Assembly (NCBI GenBank): GCA_947455215.1
Contig: CANGNA010000009.1
Span: 1 to 64,000 of the forward strand
Source: Chitinophagaceae bacterium
GTDB lineage: Bacteria > Bacteroidota > Bacteroidia > Chitinophagales > Chitinophagaceae
Direction of reading: 5' to 3'
Length of the DNA stretch: 64,000 bases
A program made the translations under genes and the position numbers. Of the stretch, positions 25,871 through 35,466 are shown in pieces. The notes below the pieces were generated by a model that was given only the letters and a program-made list of their open reading frames with translations, did no database searches and was not told where the DNA came from. Numbering within the stretch: position 1 is the first letter of the stretch; each line of letters opens with the position of its first letter.

Positions 25871-26488
25871 ATGAAAGGTATAATTGGCAAAAAAATTGGC
25901 ATGACCAGTATTTTCGAGCCGAATGGTAAGCAGACTGCCTGCACCATTATCGAAGCTGGGCCTTGTGTGGTCACTCAAAAGAAGACCGTTGATACCGACG
26001 GTTACGATGCACTCCAAATCGCATTTGGCGAGGCAAAAGAGAAGAATACTCCCTCTGCGCTCGTTAATCACTTCGCGAAAGCAAACACGACTCCTAAACG
26101 TGTTGTAAAAGAACTCCGCAATTGCTCTATAGAAAAACAACTGGGCGAAAGCATTACCTGCGAAATTTTCACAGAAGGTGAAAAAGTAAGCGTTGTAGGC
26201 ACTACAAAGGGTAAAGGCTTCCAGGGTGTTGTAAAACGTCACGGCTTTAGTGGTGTGGGTGAAGCTACCCATGGCCAGCATGACCGTTCCCGCGCTCCGG
26301 GCTCTGTAGGTGGCTCATCTTATCCAAGCCGTGTATTTAAAGGCATGCGTATGGCTGGCCGTATGGGTACTGATCGCGTTAAGATCAAGGCACTGCGTGT
26401 TGTAAAAGTTTTCCCTGAACAGAACTATATTCTTATCAGCGGCTCGGTACCAGGTCATAACGGATCTATTGTTTTAATTCAGAATTAA
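25871..26488 (+). CDS. rplC: 50S ribosomal protein L3
   Basis: 205 aa. [13 protein letters not shown] at the N-terminus and [21 protein letters not shown]... with [14 protein letters not shown], which carries the Gln that PrmB methylates in other bacteria. L3 starts 50S assembly at the 23S peptidyl-transferase end. Followed by rplD after 8 nt. Confidence 0.98.
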   Translation: MKGIIGKKIGMTSIFEPNGKQTACTIIEAGPCVVTQKKTVDTDGYDALQIAFGEAKEKNTPSALVNHFAKANTTPKRVVKELRNCSIEKQLGESITCEIFTEGEKVSVVGTTKGKGFQGVVKRHGFSGVGEATHGQHDRSRAPGSVGGSSYPSRVFKGMRMAGRMGTDRVKIKALRVVKVFPEQNYILISGSVPGHNGSIVLIQN

Positions 26489-26496
26489 TTTTAGTC

Positions 26497-27135
26497 ATGC
26501 AAGTTGACGTTTTAAATAGCAAAGGTGCAAAAACAGGCCGTTCAGTAGAACTTCCTGATGATATCTTCAACATTGAGCCGAATGATCATTGTATTTACCT
26601 GTCGGTAAAACAATACCTCGCAGCTCAGCGCCAGGGTACGCACAAATCAAAGACACGTGCAGAAGTGAAGGGTTCTTCTAAGAAACTGCACAAACAGAAA
26701 GGTACAGGCGGTGCCCGTAAAGGTAACATCCGCAACCCATTGTATAAGGGTGGTGGTGCTGTAAACGGTCCGGTTCCTCACCTGTATGGCTTCAAACTGA
26801 ACCGCAAGGTGAAGGATCTGGCCAAGGTAAGCGCACTGACTTACAAAGCACGCGAAAACAAGATCGTAGTTGTGGAAGACCTGCAAATGGAAGCTCCAAA
26901 AACACGCGAATATGTAGCAATGCTGGACGCAGTTCGTGGCGACAACCGTAAATCTATGGTCGTTCTTCCTGACTATGATGCAAATGTTTACCTCAGCGGC
27001 CGTAACGTGCCTAACACTAAGACAGTTATGCTGAGCGATCTGAATACTTACGATATCACTAACGCAAATGTGATCGTATTTACAGAGTCAGTTGCTAAGA
27101 TGTTCACTGAAGAGGTGGCTGTAGTAGAAGCTTAA
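26497..27135 (+). CDS. rplD: 50S ribosomal protein L4
   Basis: 212 aa. The exit-tunnel loop region reads KLHKQKGTGGARKGNIRNPLYKGGG, typical of L4. In E. coli L4 represses its own S10 operon through the leader; here no matching leader is evident before rpsJ, though the 131-nt rpsJ-rplC spacer is structured. 52 nt to rplW. Confidence 0.97.
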   Translation: MQVDVLNSKGAKTGRSVELPDDIFNIEPNDHCIYLSVKQYLAAQRQGTHKSKTRAEVKGSSKKLHKQKGTGGARKGNIRNPLYKGGGAVNGPVPHLYGFKLNRKVKDLAKVSALTYKARENKIVVVEDLQMEAPKTREYVAMLDAVRGDNRKSMVVLPDYDANVYLSGRNVPNTKTVMLSDLNTYDITNANVIVFTESVAKMFTEEVAVVEA

Positions 27136-27187
27136 TAATAGTAATAATAAACGGCCTCTTTGATAGCGGCTAATAAAAATAGAAAAG

Positions 27188-27487
27188 ATGAAACTTTCAG
27201 AAGTGTTGGTAAGGCCGGTAATTACCGAAAAGGTAAATCGCCAGATGGAAAAAAGCGGCCGCTACACGTTTGTAGTAGGTAAAGCAGCTAACAAGCTCGA
27301 AATAAAGAAAGCTATTGAAGAGTTTTACGGCGTGAAAGTTACCGACGTGAACACAATAGTGGTACCTGCTAAAAACAAGACCCGCTATACAAAGGCTGGT
27401 TTCCTTTCAGGCAGAAAGCCTTCTTACAAGAAAGCTGTTATATCTCTTGCAGCAGGTGAATCAATAGATCTGTTTGCCCAGGGTTAA
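27188..27487 (+). CDS. rplW: 50S ribosomal protein L23
   Basis: 99 aa. VLVRPVITEKVNRQMEKSGRYTFVVGKAANKLEIKKAIEEFYGVKV is the L23 core; L23 lies at the tunnel exit and binds trigger factor and SRP. The leader just before its ATG (CGGCTAATAAAAA) recurs before rplB. Confidence 0.97.
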   Translation: MKLSEVLVRPVITEKVNRQMEKSGRYTFVVGKAANKLEIKKAIEEFYGVKVTDVNTIVVPAKNKTRYTKAGFLSGRKPSYKKAVISLAAGESIDLFAQG

Positions 27488-27585
27488 TAGCTAAGGCTAT
27501 AGAATAAGTAAAACTAACAAATAAGTAATAGGTGCGGACAAGCTAGTTAGTTAGCAAATTATCGTACCGGCTAATAAAAAGTAAA

Positions 27586-28434
27586 ATGGCATTACGTAAA
27601 TACAAACCGGTTACAGCCGGAACACGCTGGAGAATAGGTAACGCTTACGCGGAAGTTACCACTAACGTGCCTGAAAAAAGCCTTCTTGAGCATCAGCACG
27701 GCACTGGTGGCCGTAACGTTCAGGGTCGTCGCTCAATGCGCTACATTGGCGGTGGTAACAAGATCATGTATCGTTTGGTAGATTTCAAACGTAACAAGCA
27801 TAACATACCTGCTACTGTTAAGACCATAGAATACGATCCTAACCGTACAGCGTTCATCGCACTGCTGGCTTATGCAGATGGTGAAAAGCGTTACATCATA
27901 GCCCCACAGGGTCTTGAAGTTGGCGCTACCGTGATCAGCGGCGAAGGTGTTGCTCCTGAAGTTGGTAACGCTCTGGCACTGAAGAACATGCCACTGGGTA
28001 CTGTAATTCACAACATCGAACTGCAGCCTGGTAAGGGTGGTGCACTGGCTCGCTCTGCGGGTACTTATGCTCAGCTCAGCGCTAAAGAAGAAAAGTATTG
28101 CGTACTGAAGATGCCAAGCGGTGAACTGCGTAAAGTGCTCAGCACTTGTATGGCAACTGTAGGTATCGTTTCTAACAGCGACCACGCACTCCAGTCTATG
28201 GGTAAAGCAGGCCGCAACCGTTGGAAGGGTATTCGCCCACGTAACCGTGGTGTTGCAATGAACCCGGTAGATCACCCGATGGGTGGTGGTGAAGGTAGGT
28301 CTTCAGGTGGTCACCCACGTAGCCGCACAGGTAAGTACGCTAAAGGTGAATCAACAAGGAGCACTACTAAGGGTTCAAACAAGCTGATCATCCAGCGCAA
28401 GAACGGCAAGAAATTGTCTTCTAAGTACAAATAA
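27586..28434 (+). CDS. rplB: 50S ribosomal protein L2
   Basis: 282 aa, close to the usual length. The peptidyl-transferase loop is intact: [28 protein letters not shown], with the conserved His in [10 protein letters not shown]-terminus has [15 protein letters not shown]. Preceded by a 98-nt spacer and followed by a 104-nt spacer with a CTCC/GGAG-clamped hairpin. Confidence 0.98.
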   Translation: MALRKYKPVTAGTRWRIGNAYAEVTTNVPEKSLLEHQHGTGGRNVQGRRSMRYIGGGNKIMYRLVDFKRNKHNIPATVKTIEYDPNRTAFIALLAYADGEKRYIIAPQGLEVGATVISGEGVAPEVGNALALKNMPLGTVIHNIELQPGKGGALARSAGTYAQLSAKEEKYCVLKMPSGELRKVLSTCMATVGIVSNSDHALQSMGKAGRNRWKGIRPRNRGVAMNPVDHPMGGGEGRSSGGHPRSRTGKYAKGESTRSTTKGSNKLIIQRKNGKKLSSKYK

Positions 28435-28497
28435 TCAATAGGCCCTGCGCCAATTGATACAGAACCGAAAGTTTTTTAGAAAATTAATATAAAAACG

Positions 28498-28523
28498 CTC
28501 CTCAAGGCCCTCAGGGCCCGGAG
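28498..28523 (+). promoter_or_regulatory. Clamped hairpin before rpsS
   Basis: Outer CTCC/GGAG (28498-28501 with 28520-28523) enclosing GGCCC-TCA-GGGCC (28506-28518), 15 nt before the rpsS ATG. No T-tract. The GGAG strand would be hidden when folded. The same architecture recurs before rplV. Confidence 0.55.
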
Positions 28524-28538
28524 ATAAAAAGTCAAAAA

Positions 28539-28808
28539 ATGGCTCGTTCAATCAGAAAAGGACCTTATGTAGATGCGAAACTGGGACGTAAGGTAGATGC
28601 AATAAACGAAGGCAAAGCAAAGAAGGGTGTAGTAAAGACCTGGAGCCGTCGCAGCACTATCACTCCTGAGTTCGTAGGACAGACATTCGCAGTGCACAAT
28701 GGCAACAAGTTCATACCGGTATATGTTACTGAGTATATGGTTGGCCACAAGCTCGGTGAATTTGCACCTACCCGTAACTTCAAGGGTCACAGTGGTTCTA
28801 AGCAGTAA
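28539..28808 (+). CDS. rpsS: 30S ribosomal protein S19
   Basis: 89 aa. [18 protein letters not shown] at the start and [30 protein letters not shown] in the core; ends [15 protein letters not shown]19 sits in the 30S head next to S13. Normal length. Confidence 0.98.
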   Translation: MARSIRKGPYVDAKLGRKVDAINEGKAKKGVVKTWSRRSTITPEFVGQTFAVHNGNKFIPVYVTEYMVGHKLGEFAPTRNFKGHSGSKQ

Positions 28809-28851
28809 TACTGTTAGACAAAAGTTGAAAAGTTAATAAGTTAATTAGTTA

Positions 28852-28881
28852 ACTCCGCAGTTGCCAGAACGGCAAGGGAGT
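28852..28881 (+). promoter_or_regulatory. Clamped hairpin before rplV
   Basis: Outer ACTCC/GGAGT (28852-28856 with 28877-28881) around TTGCC/GGCAA (28861-28865 with 28871-28875), 16 nt before the rplV ATG. Same plan as the hairpin before rpsS, with different inner sequence. Confidence 0.55.
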
Positions 28882-28897
28882 AAAAAATAAAATAAGA

Positions 28898-29269
28898 ATG
28901 GAAGCTGTAGCTCGCTTACGAAATTATCCTACTTCTCCGCGTAAAATGCGCCTCCTGGCCGATCTGGTACGTGGCACAGACGTAGAACAGGCACTGAATA
29001 CTTTGAAATTCAGCACCAAGCATCCTTCTGTAGCAATGGAAAAACTGTTGCTCAGCGCGATAGCTAACTGGAGAGTAAAGAATGAAGGTGTGGATATTGT
29101 TGAAGCAAATTTGTATGTAAAGACAATATTTGTAGATGGTGGCCGTGTTCTGAAGCGGATGCGCCCTGCGCCACAAGGCCGTGCATATCGTGTACGCAAG
29201 CGCAGCAACCACATCACTATCATTGTAGATAGCCGTAATCCACAGCCTGCAATTCAAACTGAAGCATAA
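28898..29269 (+). CDS. rplV: 50S ribosomal protein L22
   Basis: 123 aa. [21 protein letters not shown] at the N-terminus and [23 protein letters not shown] in the tunnel-lining beta-hairpin, the site of macrolide-resistance changes in other bacteria; no insertion or deletion is evident there. 30 nt to rpsC. Confidence 0.98.
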   Translation: MEAVARLRNYPTSPRKMRLLADLVRGTDVEQALNTLKFSTKHPSVAMEKLLLSAIANWRVKNEGVDIVEANLYVKTIFVDGGRVLKRMRPAPQGRAYRVRKRSNHITIIVDSRNPQPAIQTEA

Positions 29270-29299
29270 TAAATAACAACATAACTCAATAATAGTACA

Positions 29300-30145
29300 A
29301 TGGGTCAAAAATGTAATCCTATAGGTAACAGGTTGGGCATCATCCGCGGATGGGATTCAATGTGGTATGGAGAAAAGAGGGACTTCGGCCAGAAACTGGT
29401 AGAAGATCACAAAATACGCACTTATCTTGCTGCTCGTATCAACAAGGGTGGTATCTCCCGCATCGTTATAGAGCGCACACTGGGTAAGCTGATCGTAACT
29501 ATTCATACTTCAAAGCCTGGTATCATAATAGGTAAAGGTGGTACTGAGGTCGACCGTATCAAGGAAGAACTGAAGAACCTGACCAAAAAAGATGACGTTC
29601 AGATCAATATCATGGAGATCCGTCGTCCTGAACTGGATGCAATGATAGTAGGTGATACTATCGCCCGCCAGATCGAAGGCCGCGTTAGCTACAAGCGTGC
29701 TATTAAGATGGCAATTTCCACAGCAATGAGGATGGGTGCTGAAGGTATAAAAATCAAGGCTAGTGGTCGTCTGAATGGTGCTGAAATAGCTCGTTCAGAA
29801 GAGTTCAAGCAGGGTCGTACACCATTGCATACTTACCGTATGGACATCGATTATGCTTCTGTATATGCGATGACAGTTTATGGTAAGATCGGTTTGAAAA
29901 TATGGGTTTGTAAGGGGGAGATACTGGGCAATGCCGAGCTGAACCCTAACTTCTCAGCAAATTCAGACAGCCGCGGTAACAACCGCCCTGGTACTTTCGC
30001 AGGTGCTGAAGGTGGCCGTGAGCGTGGTGACCGTCGCGGAGGCGAACGTGGTGGTGACCGTCGTGGTGGAGATCGCGGAGGTGATCGCAGGAGCGGAGGC
30101 GGTGGAGATCGTCGCGGTGCTAACACAGGCGGAGGCCGCCGCTAA
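29300..30145 (+). CDS. rpsC: 30S ribosomal protein S3 with long Gly/Arg-rich tail
   Basis: 281 aa. The S3 body (about 1-212) is standard: [19 protein letters not shown], the KH domain with [17 protein letters not shown], and [14 protein letters not shown]. After about residue 215 comes a low-complexity tail of some 60 residues with repeated RGG/GGDRR units ending GGGRR. S3 lines the mRNA entry channel; a positively charged RGG tail there could contact RNA. Such extensions occur in some Bacteroidota, so this is probably lineage-specific and not an error. Confidence 0.96.
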   Translation: MGQKCNPIGNRLGIIRGWDSMWYGEKRDFGQKLVEDHKIRTYLAARINKGGISRIVIERTLGKLIVTIHTSKPGIIIGKGGTEVDRIKEELKNLTKKDDVQINIMEIRRPELDAMIVGDTIARQIEGRVSYKRAIKMAISTAMRMGAEGIKIKASGRLNGAEIARSEEFKQGRTPLHTYRMDIDYASVYAMTVYGKIGLKIWVCKGEILGNAELNPNFSANSDSRGNNRPGTFAGAEGGRERGDRRGGERGGDRRGGDRGGDRRSGGGGDRRGANTGGGRR

Positions 30146-30209
30146 TTACCGGTAATAACCGGAGAAGAGACATTAATAATATTTAGTATACTTATATAAT
30201 TTTGTAACA

Positions 30210-30632
30210 ATGTTACAGCCGAAAAAAGTAAAACACCGTAAGGCCCATAAAGGGAGGATCAGAGGTAACGCAACACGTGGTGCTATTGTATCCTTCGGTT
30301 CTTTTGGTCTTAAAGCGTTAGAGCCAAAGTGGATCAATAACCGCCAGATAGAAGCTGCACGCCAGGCAATGACCCGCCATATGAAGCGTGAAGGTACTGT
30401 GTGGATCCGCATCTTCCCTGACAAGCCAATTACCCGTAAGCCTGCCGAAGTGCGTATGGGTAAAGGTAAAGGTAGCCTGGAGTTTTGGGCTGCAGTTGTT
30501 AAGCCAGGTATGATCATGTTCGAGATCGAAGGTATACCTCAGCAGCTGGCACAGGAAGCTATGGAGCTTGCTGCCCAGAAGCTGCCGATCAAGACGAAGT
30601 TCGTTGTGCGTCACGATTACGCCGGTGAATAA
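30210..30632 (+). CDS. rplP: 50S ribosomal protein L16
   Basis: 140 aa. [23 protein letters not shown] at the start, then [38 protein letters not shown], the tRNA-facing region. Normal length. Ends 68 nt before rpmC. Confidence 0.98.
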   Translation: MLQPKKVKHRKAHKGRIRGNATRGAIVSFGSFGLKALEPKWINNRQIEAARQAMTRHMKREGTVWIRIFPDKPITRKPAEVRMGKGKGSLEFWAAVVKPGMIMFEIEGIPQQLAQEAMELAAQKLPIKTKFVVRHDYAGE

Positions 30633-30700
30633 TTAACAGTGTAAATAAGGAAGTAAAAATGGGGCTTGCTCCAAATTACTAACTACTAATAAACAATACA

Positions 30701-30913
30701 ATGGCAAAAGGAAACAAGGCGAAAGTTGACGATTATCGTTCGCTGGATAATGAAGGGCTGGCCGCAAAGATCAGCGAAGAAGAACTTCGCCTTAAGAAAA
30801 CGAAGTTCAGCCACGCGGTTAATCCTATTGAAAATCCGCTTAGTATCAAACAGATGCGTCGCCAGATAGCTCGTTTGAAGACTGAAAGTCGTAAAAGGGA
30901 ATTAGGTTTCTAA
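30701..30913 (+). CDS. rpmC: 50S ribosomal protein L29
   Basis: 70 aa, a coiled-coil hairpin: DDYRSLDNEGLAAKISEEELRLKK and NPLSIKQMRRQIARLKTESRKRE, matching L29. The first 9 residues (AKGNKAKVD) are longer than in E. coli. 21 nt to rpsQ. Confidence 0.95.
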   Translation: MAKGNKAKVDDYRSLDNEGLAAKISEEELRLKKTKFSHAVNPIENPLSIKQMRRQIARLKTESRKRELGF

Positions 30914-30934
30914 TAAATATTATTGAAGTCCGTT

Positions 30935-31195
30935 ATGGCAATTGAAAGAAAAAGCAGGAAAACCCGTATCGGGGTAGTACATAGCAATAAGATGATGAAA
31001 AGCATCACTGTTGTTGTGGAGCGTAAGGTTAAACACCCTTTGTACGGTAAGTTCCTTAAGAAATCATCGAGCTTTCATGCTCACGACGAGAACAATGCTG
31101 CCGGCATCGGTGATGTTGTCCGTATTATGGAAACGCGTCCGCTTAGTAAAACTAAACGCTGGCGCCTGGTAGAAATTATTGAAAAAGCTAAGTAA
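30935..31195 (+). CDS. rpsQ: 30S ribosomal protein S17
   Basis: 86 aa from the ATG at 30935; an in-frame TTG 12 nt upstream is less likely. [33 protein letters not shown] and [23 protein letters not shown] are the S17 OB-fold. 9 nt to rplN. Confidence 0.97.
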   Translation: MAIERKSRKTRIGVVHSNKMMKSITVVVERKVKHPLYGKFLKKSSSFHAHDENNAAGIGDVVRIMETRPLSKTKRWRLVEIIEKAK

Positions 31196-31204
31196 CTATT
31201 TAGG

Positions 31205-31573
31205 ATGATACAACAAGAATCCAGGCTCAATGTAGCCGACAACAGCGGTGCCAAAGAAGTTCTTTGCATTCGTGTGTTGGGTAATTCTGGTCAGGATTAC
31301 GCTGGTATAGGCGATAAGATCGTTGTTACCGTAAAGGACGCTATCCCAGGTGGTGGTATGAAGAAGGGTACTGTGTCAAAAGCAGTTATCGTTCGTACCA
31401 AGAAGAAACTGCGTCGCAGGGATGGTTCTTACATCGGTTTCGATGATAACGCTGTAGTACTGCTTAACAACTCAGATGACCCCCGTGGCACGCGTATCTT
31501 TGGCCCGGTAGCCCGCGAATTGCGTGATAAAGGCTATATGAAAATAGTTTCTCTCGCGCCAGAGGTATTGTAA
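31205..31573 (+). CDS. rplN: 50S ribosomal protein L14
   Basis: 122 aa, the universal L14 length. [26 protein letters not shown] and [13 protein letters not shown]-type core (here [34 protein letters not shown]). Contacts 16S h14 at the subunit interface. An internal promoter box follows the stop. Confidence 0.98.
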   Translation: MIQQESRLNVADNSGAKEVLCIRVLGNSGQDYAGIGDKIVVTVKDAIPGGGMKKGTVSKAVIVRTKKKLRRRDGSYIGFDDNAVVLLNNSDDPRGTRIFGPVARELRDKGYMKIVSLAPEVL

Positions 31574-31584
31574 AAAATTTGTTG

Positions 31585-31592
31585 TACCTTTG
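31585..31592 (+). promoter_or_regulatory. Candidate internal promoter before rplX
   Basis: TACCTTTG, a full TAnnTTTG match 49 nt before the rplX start, inside the operon. A -33 TTG at the proper distance is lacking. Just downstream, CCCGTT/AACGGG (around 31597-31614) can pair. Confidence 0.45.
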
Positions 31593-31641
31593 CAGCCCGT
31601 TATCAAAAACGGGGTAAAGTCAACGTTTAATATTAGTAACA

Positions 31642-31980
31642 GTGAAACAGAGATTCAAACCAAAGTTTAATATCAAGAAGGGCGATAACGTGATTGTTAT
31701 TGCTGGTGACGATAGAGATCGCACCACGCCGCGCAAGGTGCTTAGTGTTATACCATCAGAAAGCCGTGTCATCGTAGAAGGTGTGGCTATGGTAACCAAG
31801 CACCTGAAGCCTAACGCGCAGAATCCACAAGGTGGCATCGTTAAGCAGGAAGCTGCTATTGCTATCTCTAACGTAATGCTGTGGGATGCGAAGGAAAAGA
31901 AGGGCACGCGTGTAACACGTATCCGCACTGAAACCGGTTTTTCTCGTATCGCTAAAAAATCTAAGGAGGTAATCAAGTAA
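31642..31980 (+). CDS. rplX: 50S ribosomal protein L24
   Basis: 112 aa with a GTG start. [44 protein letters not shown] is the KOW domain, followed by [27 protein letters not shown]. Its stop shares one base with the rplE ATG (TAATG), so translation is coupled. Confidence 0.97.
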   Translation: MKQRFKPKFNIKKGDNVIVIAGDDRDRTTPRKVLSVIPSESRVIVEGVAMVTKHLKPNAQNPQGGIVKQEAAIAISNVMLWDAKEKKGTRVTRIRTETGFSRIAKKSKEVIK

Positions 31981-32564
31981 TGGCAACTTCAACAACATAT
32001 TCTCCAAGGTTACTTAATAAGTATAGGGATGAAGTGGTACCTGCAATGATGAAGAAATTCGGGTACAAAACAGTAATGCAGTGCCCACGTCTGGTAAAGA
32101 TATGCCTGAACCAGGGTGTTAAGGGTTCTGTATCTGACAAGAAGATGATAGACGACGCAGTAAACGAAATGACCATGATCACCGGTCAGAAGGCTGTGCC
32201 TACTATGTCTAAGAAAGATATCTCTAACTTTAAGCTGCGTAAGAACATGCCTATTGGCTGCCGTGTTACGCTGCGTAATGTTAACATGTTCGAATTCCTC
32301 GATCGTTTTATCTCCGTGTCTCTGCCACGTGTACGTGACTTCAAAGGTATCAACGAAAAGTCTTTCGACGGCCGTGGTAATTATACCATGGGTATCACAG
32401 AGCAGATCATCTATCCTGAGATCAATATAGATAAGCTGCCTCGTATCAGCGGTATGGACATCACTTTCGTGACCACTGCTGCTACCAATGAAGAAGCCTA
32501 TGAGCTCCTGAAGTTGATGGGTATGCCTTTCAAGAACATGGAAAAAACTGGTGGCGTTCAGTAA
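31980..32564 (+). CDS. rplE: 50S ribosomal protein L5
   Basis: 194 aa, about 15 more than in E. coli. [24 protein letters not shown] at the start, [27 protein letters not shown]-type core (here ITGQKAVPT) and [17 protein letters not shown]5 binds 5S rRNA and the P-site tRNA. One-base overlap with rplX. Confidence 0.98.
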   Translation: MATSTTYSPRLLNKYRDEVVPAMMKKFGYKTVMQCPRLVKICLNQGVKGSVSDKKMIDDAVNEMTMITGQKAVPTMSKKDISNFKLRKNMPIGCRVTLRNVNMFEFLDRFISVSLPRVRDFKGINEKSFDGRGNYTMGITEQIIYPEINIDKLPRISGMDITFVTTAATNEEAYELLKLMGMPFKNMEKTGGVQ

Positions 32565-32571
32565 AGTTATT

Positions 32572-32596
32572 ACCGGGGCATTTGTTCCGGTTTTTT
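32572..32596 (+). terminator. Terminator-like hairpin between rplE and rpsN
   Basis: An 8-bp stem with two G-U pairs (32572-32579 with 32584-32591) and a 4-nt loop, followed directly by six T, 7 nt after the rplE stop. It looks like a weak intrinsic terminator inside the operon, possibly lowering expression of the downstream genes. Confidence 0.55.
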
Positions 32597-32665
32597 CACT
32601 GACATACATCACAATATATTTAACAACATTACTTTAGAAAGTACTAAAGGATCAGATAACAAAAT

Positions 32666-32935
32666 ATGGCTAAAGAATCAGTAAAAGCCCGTCAGCGTAA
32701 GCGTGAGAAAATGGTTGCTAAGTTTGCCGCTAAGCGTGCCACTCTTAAAGCAGAAGGTAACTGGGAAGCTCTGGATGCACTTCCAAAGAATTCATCAGCG
32801 GTCCGCTTGAAGAACAGGTGCCAGATCACAGGTCGTCCTCGTGGTTATATGAGGCACTTCGGCATCTGCCGTAACATTTTCCGCGACATGGCGCTCGATG
32901 GTAAAATACCAGGCGTAAGGAAAGCAAGCTGGTAA
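32666..32935 (+). CDS. rpsN: 30S ribosomal protein S14 (zinc-independent form)
   Basis: 89 aa. [23 protein letters not shown] at the start and [31 protein letters not shown] at the end. Only two Cys remain, so this is the long C-minus form lacking the CxxC...CxxC zinc ribbon of the 61-aa paralog. Spacer of 101 nt before and 103 nt after. Confidence 0.97.
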   Translation: MAKESVKARQRKREKMVAKFAAKRATLKAEGNWEALDALPKNSSAVRLKNRCQITGRPRGYMRHFGICRNIFRDMALDGKIPGVRKASW

Positions 32936-33038
32936 ACCCCTGTTCTGCTCATAGGGTAGAAGAAGGAAACAAGTTTCAAGGTCAGCATACGATTTGCTGA
33001 AACCCGTAACAATTATTTTACAAAATCTAAAATTAAAA

Positions 33039-33437
33039 ATGGTAACAGATCCAATAGCAGATTTATTGACCCGTATCCGTAACGCTCAGATGGCCCGTCA
33101 TCGCATCGTTGAAATCCCGGCATCTAACGTTAAGAAGCGCATCACCGAAATACTTTACGAAAAAGGTTATATCCTGAAGTACAAGTTCGAAGAAGATAAC
33201 AAACAGGGTCTCATCAAAATAGCCCTTAAGTACGATCCGCAAACAAAAGAGCCTGCTATCAAGTCTCTGGAGCGTATCAGCCGTCCGGGTCTTCGTCAGT
33301 ACGCTAAGCCTGCAGATATCCGTCGCGTTCAGAATGGCCTCGGTATCTCTATCATCTCTACTTCTAAGGGTTTGATGACCGATAAGGAAGCACGCACGCA
33401 GAATGTAGGTGGTGAAGTAATGTGCAACATATACTAA
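33039..33437 (+). CDS. rpsH: 30S ribosomal protein S8
   Basis: 132 aa from the ATG at 33039. VTDPIADLLTRIRNAQMARHRIVEIPASNVKKRITEILYEKGYI and GLGISIISTSKGLMTDKEARTQNVGGEVMCNIY; the last block is the 16S h21 binding site. In E. coli S8 represses the spc operon through the rplX-rplE region. Confidence 0.98.
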   Translation: MVTDPIADLLTRIRNAQMARHRIVEIPASNVKKRITEILYEKGYILKYKFEEDNKQGLIKIALKYDPQTKEPAIKSLERISRPGLRQYAKPADIRRVQNGLGISIISTSKGLMTDKEARTQNVGGEVMCNIY

Positions 33438-33443
33438 GCATCG

Positions 33444-33469
33444 TTTCCGGGTGGACAACCACCCGGAAA
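33444..33469 (+). promoter_or_regulatory. Strong hairpin between rpsH and rplF
   Basis: Perfect 11-bp stem TTTCCGGGTGG/CCACCCGGAAA with an ACAA tetraloop, 6 nt after the rpsH stop. No T-tract follows (AT-rich TAATATATAAAA), so it is not a standard terminator; it may protect or define an mRNA end. Confidence 0.7.
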
Positions 33470-33556
33470 TAATATATAAAAGAGAAAGCTGACAATATAA
33501 GTTCTCTATACGGTAACTGAAAACAGCAATTAGTTCAATTTTTTATTTTTTATTTT

Positions 33557-34111
33557 ATGTCTCGTATAGGTAAAAAGCCTGTAGTTCTTGCAAACGGTGT
33601 TACTGCTACTGTAAATGCAGCTAACGAACTGACCGTAAAAGGCCCTAAGGGCGAATTGAAGCAAGCCATCGACCGTGATATCACTATCAAGGTAGAGAAT
33701 GGTGAGCTTGTTGTTGAACGTCCTACTGACCAGATCCGCCACCGCGCGCTGCATGGTCTGTACCGCTCACTGATAGCTAACATGGTAACTGGTGTTACCA
33801 CTGGCTTTAAGAAAGAGCTGGAACTGGTAGGTGTGGGTTATCGTGCTGCTGTTAACGGCCAGCAGATAGACCTGGCACTGGGTTTCTCTCACAACATTAT
33901 CATGGATCTGCCTAAAGAGATCAAGGCTAACGCAATAGCTGAAAAAGGCCAGAATCCAAGGATCATCCTCGAATCAATAGATAAGCAATTGCTCGGCCAG
34001 GTAGCTGCAAAGCTCCGCAGCCTGCGTAAGCCTGAACCATACAAAGGTAAGGGTGTTCGTTACTCTGATGAGATCGTACGTCGCAAGGCAGGTAAATCAG
34101 CCGGTAAATAA
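33557..34111 (+). CDS. rplF: 50S ribosomal protein L6
   Basis: 184 aa. SRIGKKPVVLANGVTATVNAANELTVKGPKGEL at the N-terminus and LRKPEPYKGKGVRYSDEIVRRKAGKSAG at the C-terminus. Two repeated L6 domains; contacts the sarcin-ricin loop region. A 138-nt spacer with a very stable hairpin follows. Confidence 0.98.
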   Translation: MSRIGKKPVVLANGVTATVNAANELTVKGPKGELKQAIDRDITIKVENGELVVERPTDQIRHRALHGLYRSLIANMVTGVTTGFKKELELVGVGYRAAVNGQQIDLALGFSHNIIMDLPKEIKANAIAEKGQNPRIILESIDKQLLGQVAAKLRSLRKPEPYKGKGVRYSDEIVRRKAGKSAGK

Positions 34112-34128
34112 TAAAGGCTTACACAGTA

Positions 34129-34162
34129 AGATAAACAAGTTGCGCGAGCAACTTGTTTATCT
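34129..34162 (+). promoter_or_regulatory. 15-bp perfect hairpin with GCGA loop between rplF and rplR
   Basis: Left arm 34129-34143, loop GCGA (a GNRA tetraloop), right arm 34148-34162, no mismatch. It lies 17 nt after rplF. No T-run follows, so ordinary termination is unlikely. A second stem CATCCT/AGGATG lies around 34209-34229, closer to rplR. Confidence 0.75.
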
Positions 34163-34249
34163 GCTGAAAGCTTACTTGAATAACAAACTTAGTTTAATCT
34201 CCGGCAGCCATCCTTATACAACAGGATGAGCCCGTAAAAACAAGATAAT

Positions 34250-34609
34250 ATGTCTTTAGATGCAAAAGTAGTTCGCCGTCAGAAACTCCGCTGGCGTATT
34301 CGTGCCAAAGTTTCTGGCACAGCACAGATGCCCAGGCTGTCTGTATTCCGCAGCAATAGTGATATTTATGCTCAGCTGATAGACGATAGGACCGGTACTA
34401 CGCTGGCTTCTGCCAACAGCCGCCAGAAGGATATCGCTGCAGCAAGCGGTACTAAATCTGAAAAGTCTGTAATGGTTGGTAAGGCTATCGCCCAGAAAGC
34501 TATAGCACTCGGTCTTACAGCTTGCGTTTTCGATCGCGGTGGTTATTTATATCATGGCCGTGTTAAGTCTGTAGCAGACGGTGCACGCGAAGGTGGCCTT
34601 AAATTCTAA
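34250..34609 (+). CDS. rplR: 50S ribosomal protein L18
   Basis: 119 aa. [49 protein letters not shown] and [27 protein letters not shown]. Binds 5S rRNA with L5. Normal length. Confidence 0.98.
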   Translation: MSLDAKVVRRQKLRWRIRAKVSGTAQMPRLSVFRSNSDIYAQLIDDRTGTTLASANSRQKDIAAASGTKSEKSVMVGKAIAQKAIALGLTACVFDRGGYLYHGRVKSVADGAREGGLKF

Positions 34610-34659
34610 TTATTAATCAGCAAATTTCGGATCGGCACTCGGCTGGTTCACATTATAAT

Positions 34660-35175
34660 ATGAAAGCAAACATAAATCGCATTAAAGGGGGAGACCTCGA
34701 ATTGACTGAAAAGGTAGTAGCTATCAACCGTGTGGTTAAGACTACAAAGGGTGGCCGCGCTTTCAGCTTTTCAGCTCTTGTGGTTGTAGGTAATGGCAAC
34801 GGCGTTGTTGGTCATGGCCTGGGTAAAGCAAAAGAAGTTCAGGAAGCTATCACAAAGGGTATCGATGATGCTAAGAAGAACCTGATCAAGGTTCCTGTTA
34901 TGCACGGTACTATTCCTCACGAGCAGTTTGCTAAGGAAGGTGCAGCTAAGGTGTTGATAAAGCCAGCAGCACATGGTACTGGTGTTATCGCAGGTGGTAG
35001 CATGCGTGCTGTACTTGAGGCCGCCGGAGTTACCGACATCCTGTCTAAGTCTTTGGGTTCTGCAAATCCGCATAACGTGGTTAAGGCTACATTCACTGCC
35101 CTGGCTATGCTTCGCGAGCCAATACAGGTAGCTAAAGACCGTAACATTAACCTGAAGAAAGTATTCAACGGTTAA
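34660..35175 (+). CDS. rpsE: 30S ribosomal protein S5
   Basis: 171 aa. [46 protein letters not shown], then [29 protein letters not shown]5 helps decoding accuracy and mRNA helicase activity. The loop where ram changes arise looks standard. Confidence 0.98.
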   Translation: MKANINRIKGGDLELTEKVVAINRVVKTTKGGRAFSFSALVVVGNGNGVVGHGLGKAKEVQEAITKGIDDAKKNLIKVPVMHGTIPHEQFAKEGAAKVLIKPAAHGTGVIAGGSMRAVLEAAGVTDILSKSLGSANPHNVVKATFTALAMLREPIQVAKDRNINLKKVFNG

Positions 35176-35224
35176 TACCTGCGAACTTTTGAATTATTAC
35201 TTTAATTTTTTTAGTTTTTTAGAT

Positions 35225-35404
35225 ATGTCTAAGATAAAGATCACTCAGGTAAAAAGCGGCATCGATCGCATGGAGCGCCAGAAGCGCACGCTGAAGGCTC
35301 TTGGCCTGCGTAAAATGCACCATTCTGTAGAAGTAGAAGGTACTCCGCAGATCATGGGTATGGTTAAGGCTGTACACCACCTGGTTAAGGTAGAACAAGC
35401 ATAA
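35225..35404 (+). CDS. rpmD: 50S ribosomal protein L30
   Basis: 59 aa from the ATG at 35225; a longer frame upstream would add an AT-encoded Phe/Tyr-rich stretch and is rejected. KITQVKSGIDRMERQKRTLKALGLRKMHHSVEVEGTPQIMGMV is the L30 signature. Confidence 0.97.
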   Translation: MSKIKITQVKSGIDRMERQKRTLKALGLRKMHHSVEVEGTPQIMGMVKAVHHLVKVEQA

Positions 35405-35420
35405 TAATTTATTTAACTGA

Positions 35421-35449
35421 TTTGCGAGCGGTTTTACATTCCGCGCAAG
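35421..35449 (+). promoter_or_regulatory. Hairpin between rpmD and rplO
   Basis: TTGC/GCAA and GCGG/CCGC arms (35422-35431 with 35441-35448) with a 2-nt bulge and 9-nt loop, 18 nt before the rplO ATG. Confidence 0.4.
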
Positions 35450-35466
35450 TTTAAAAATCGTAAACA

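Noticed and set aside
34129-34162. rplF-rplR hairpin as an intrinsic terminator
   Set aside because: No T-run follows and essential downstream genes have no separate promoter seen.
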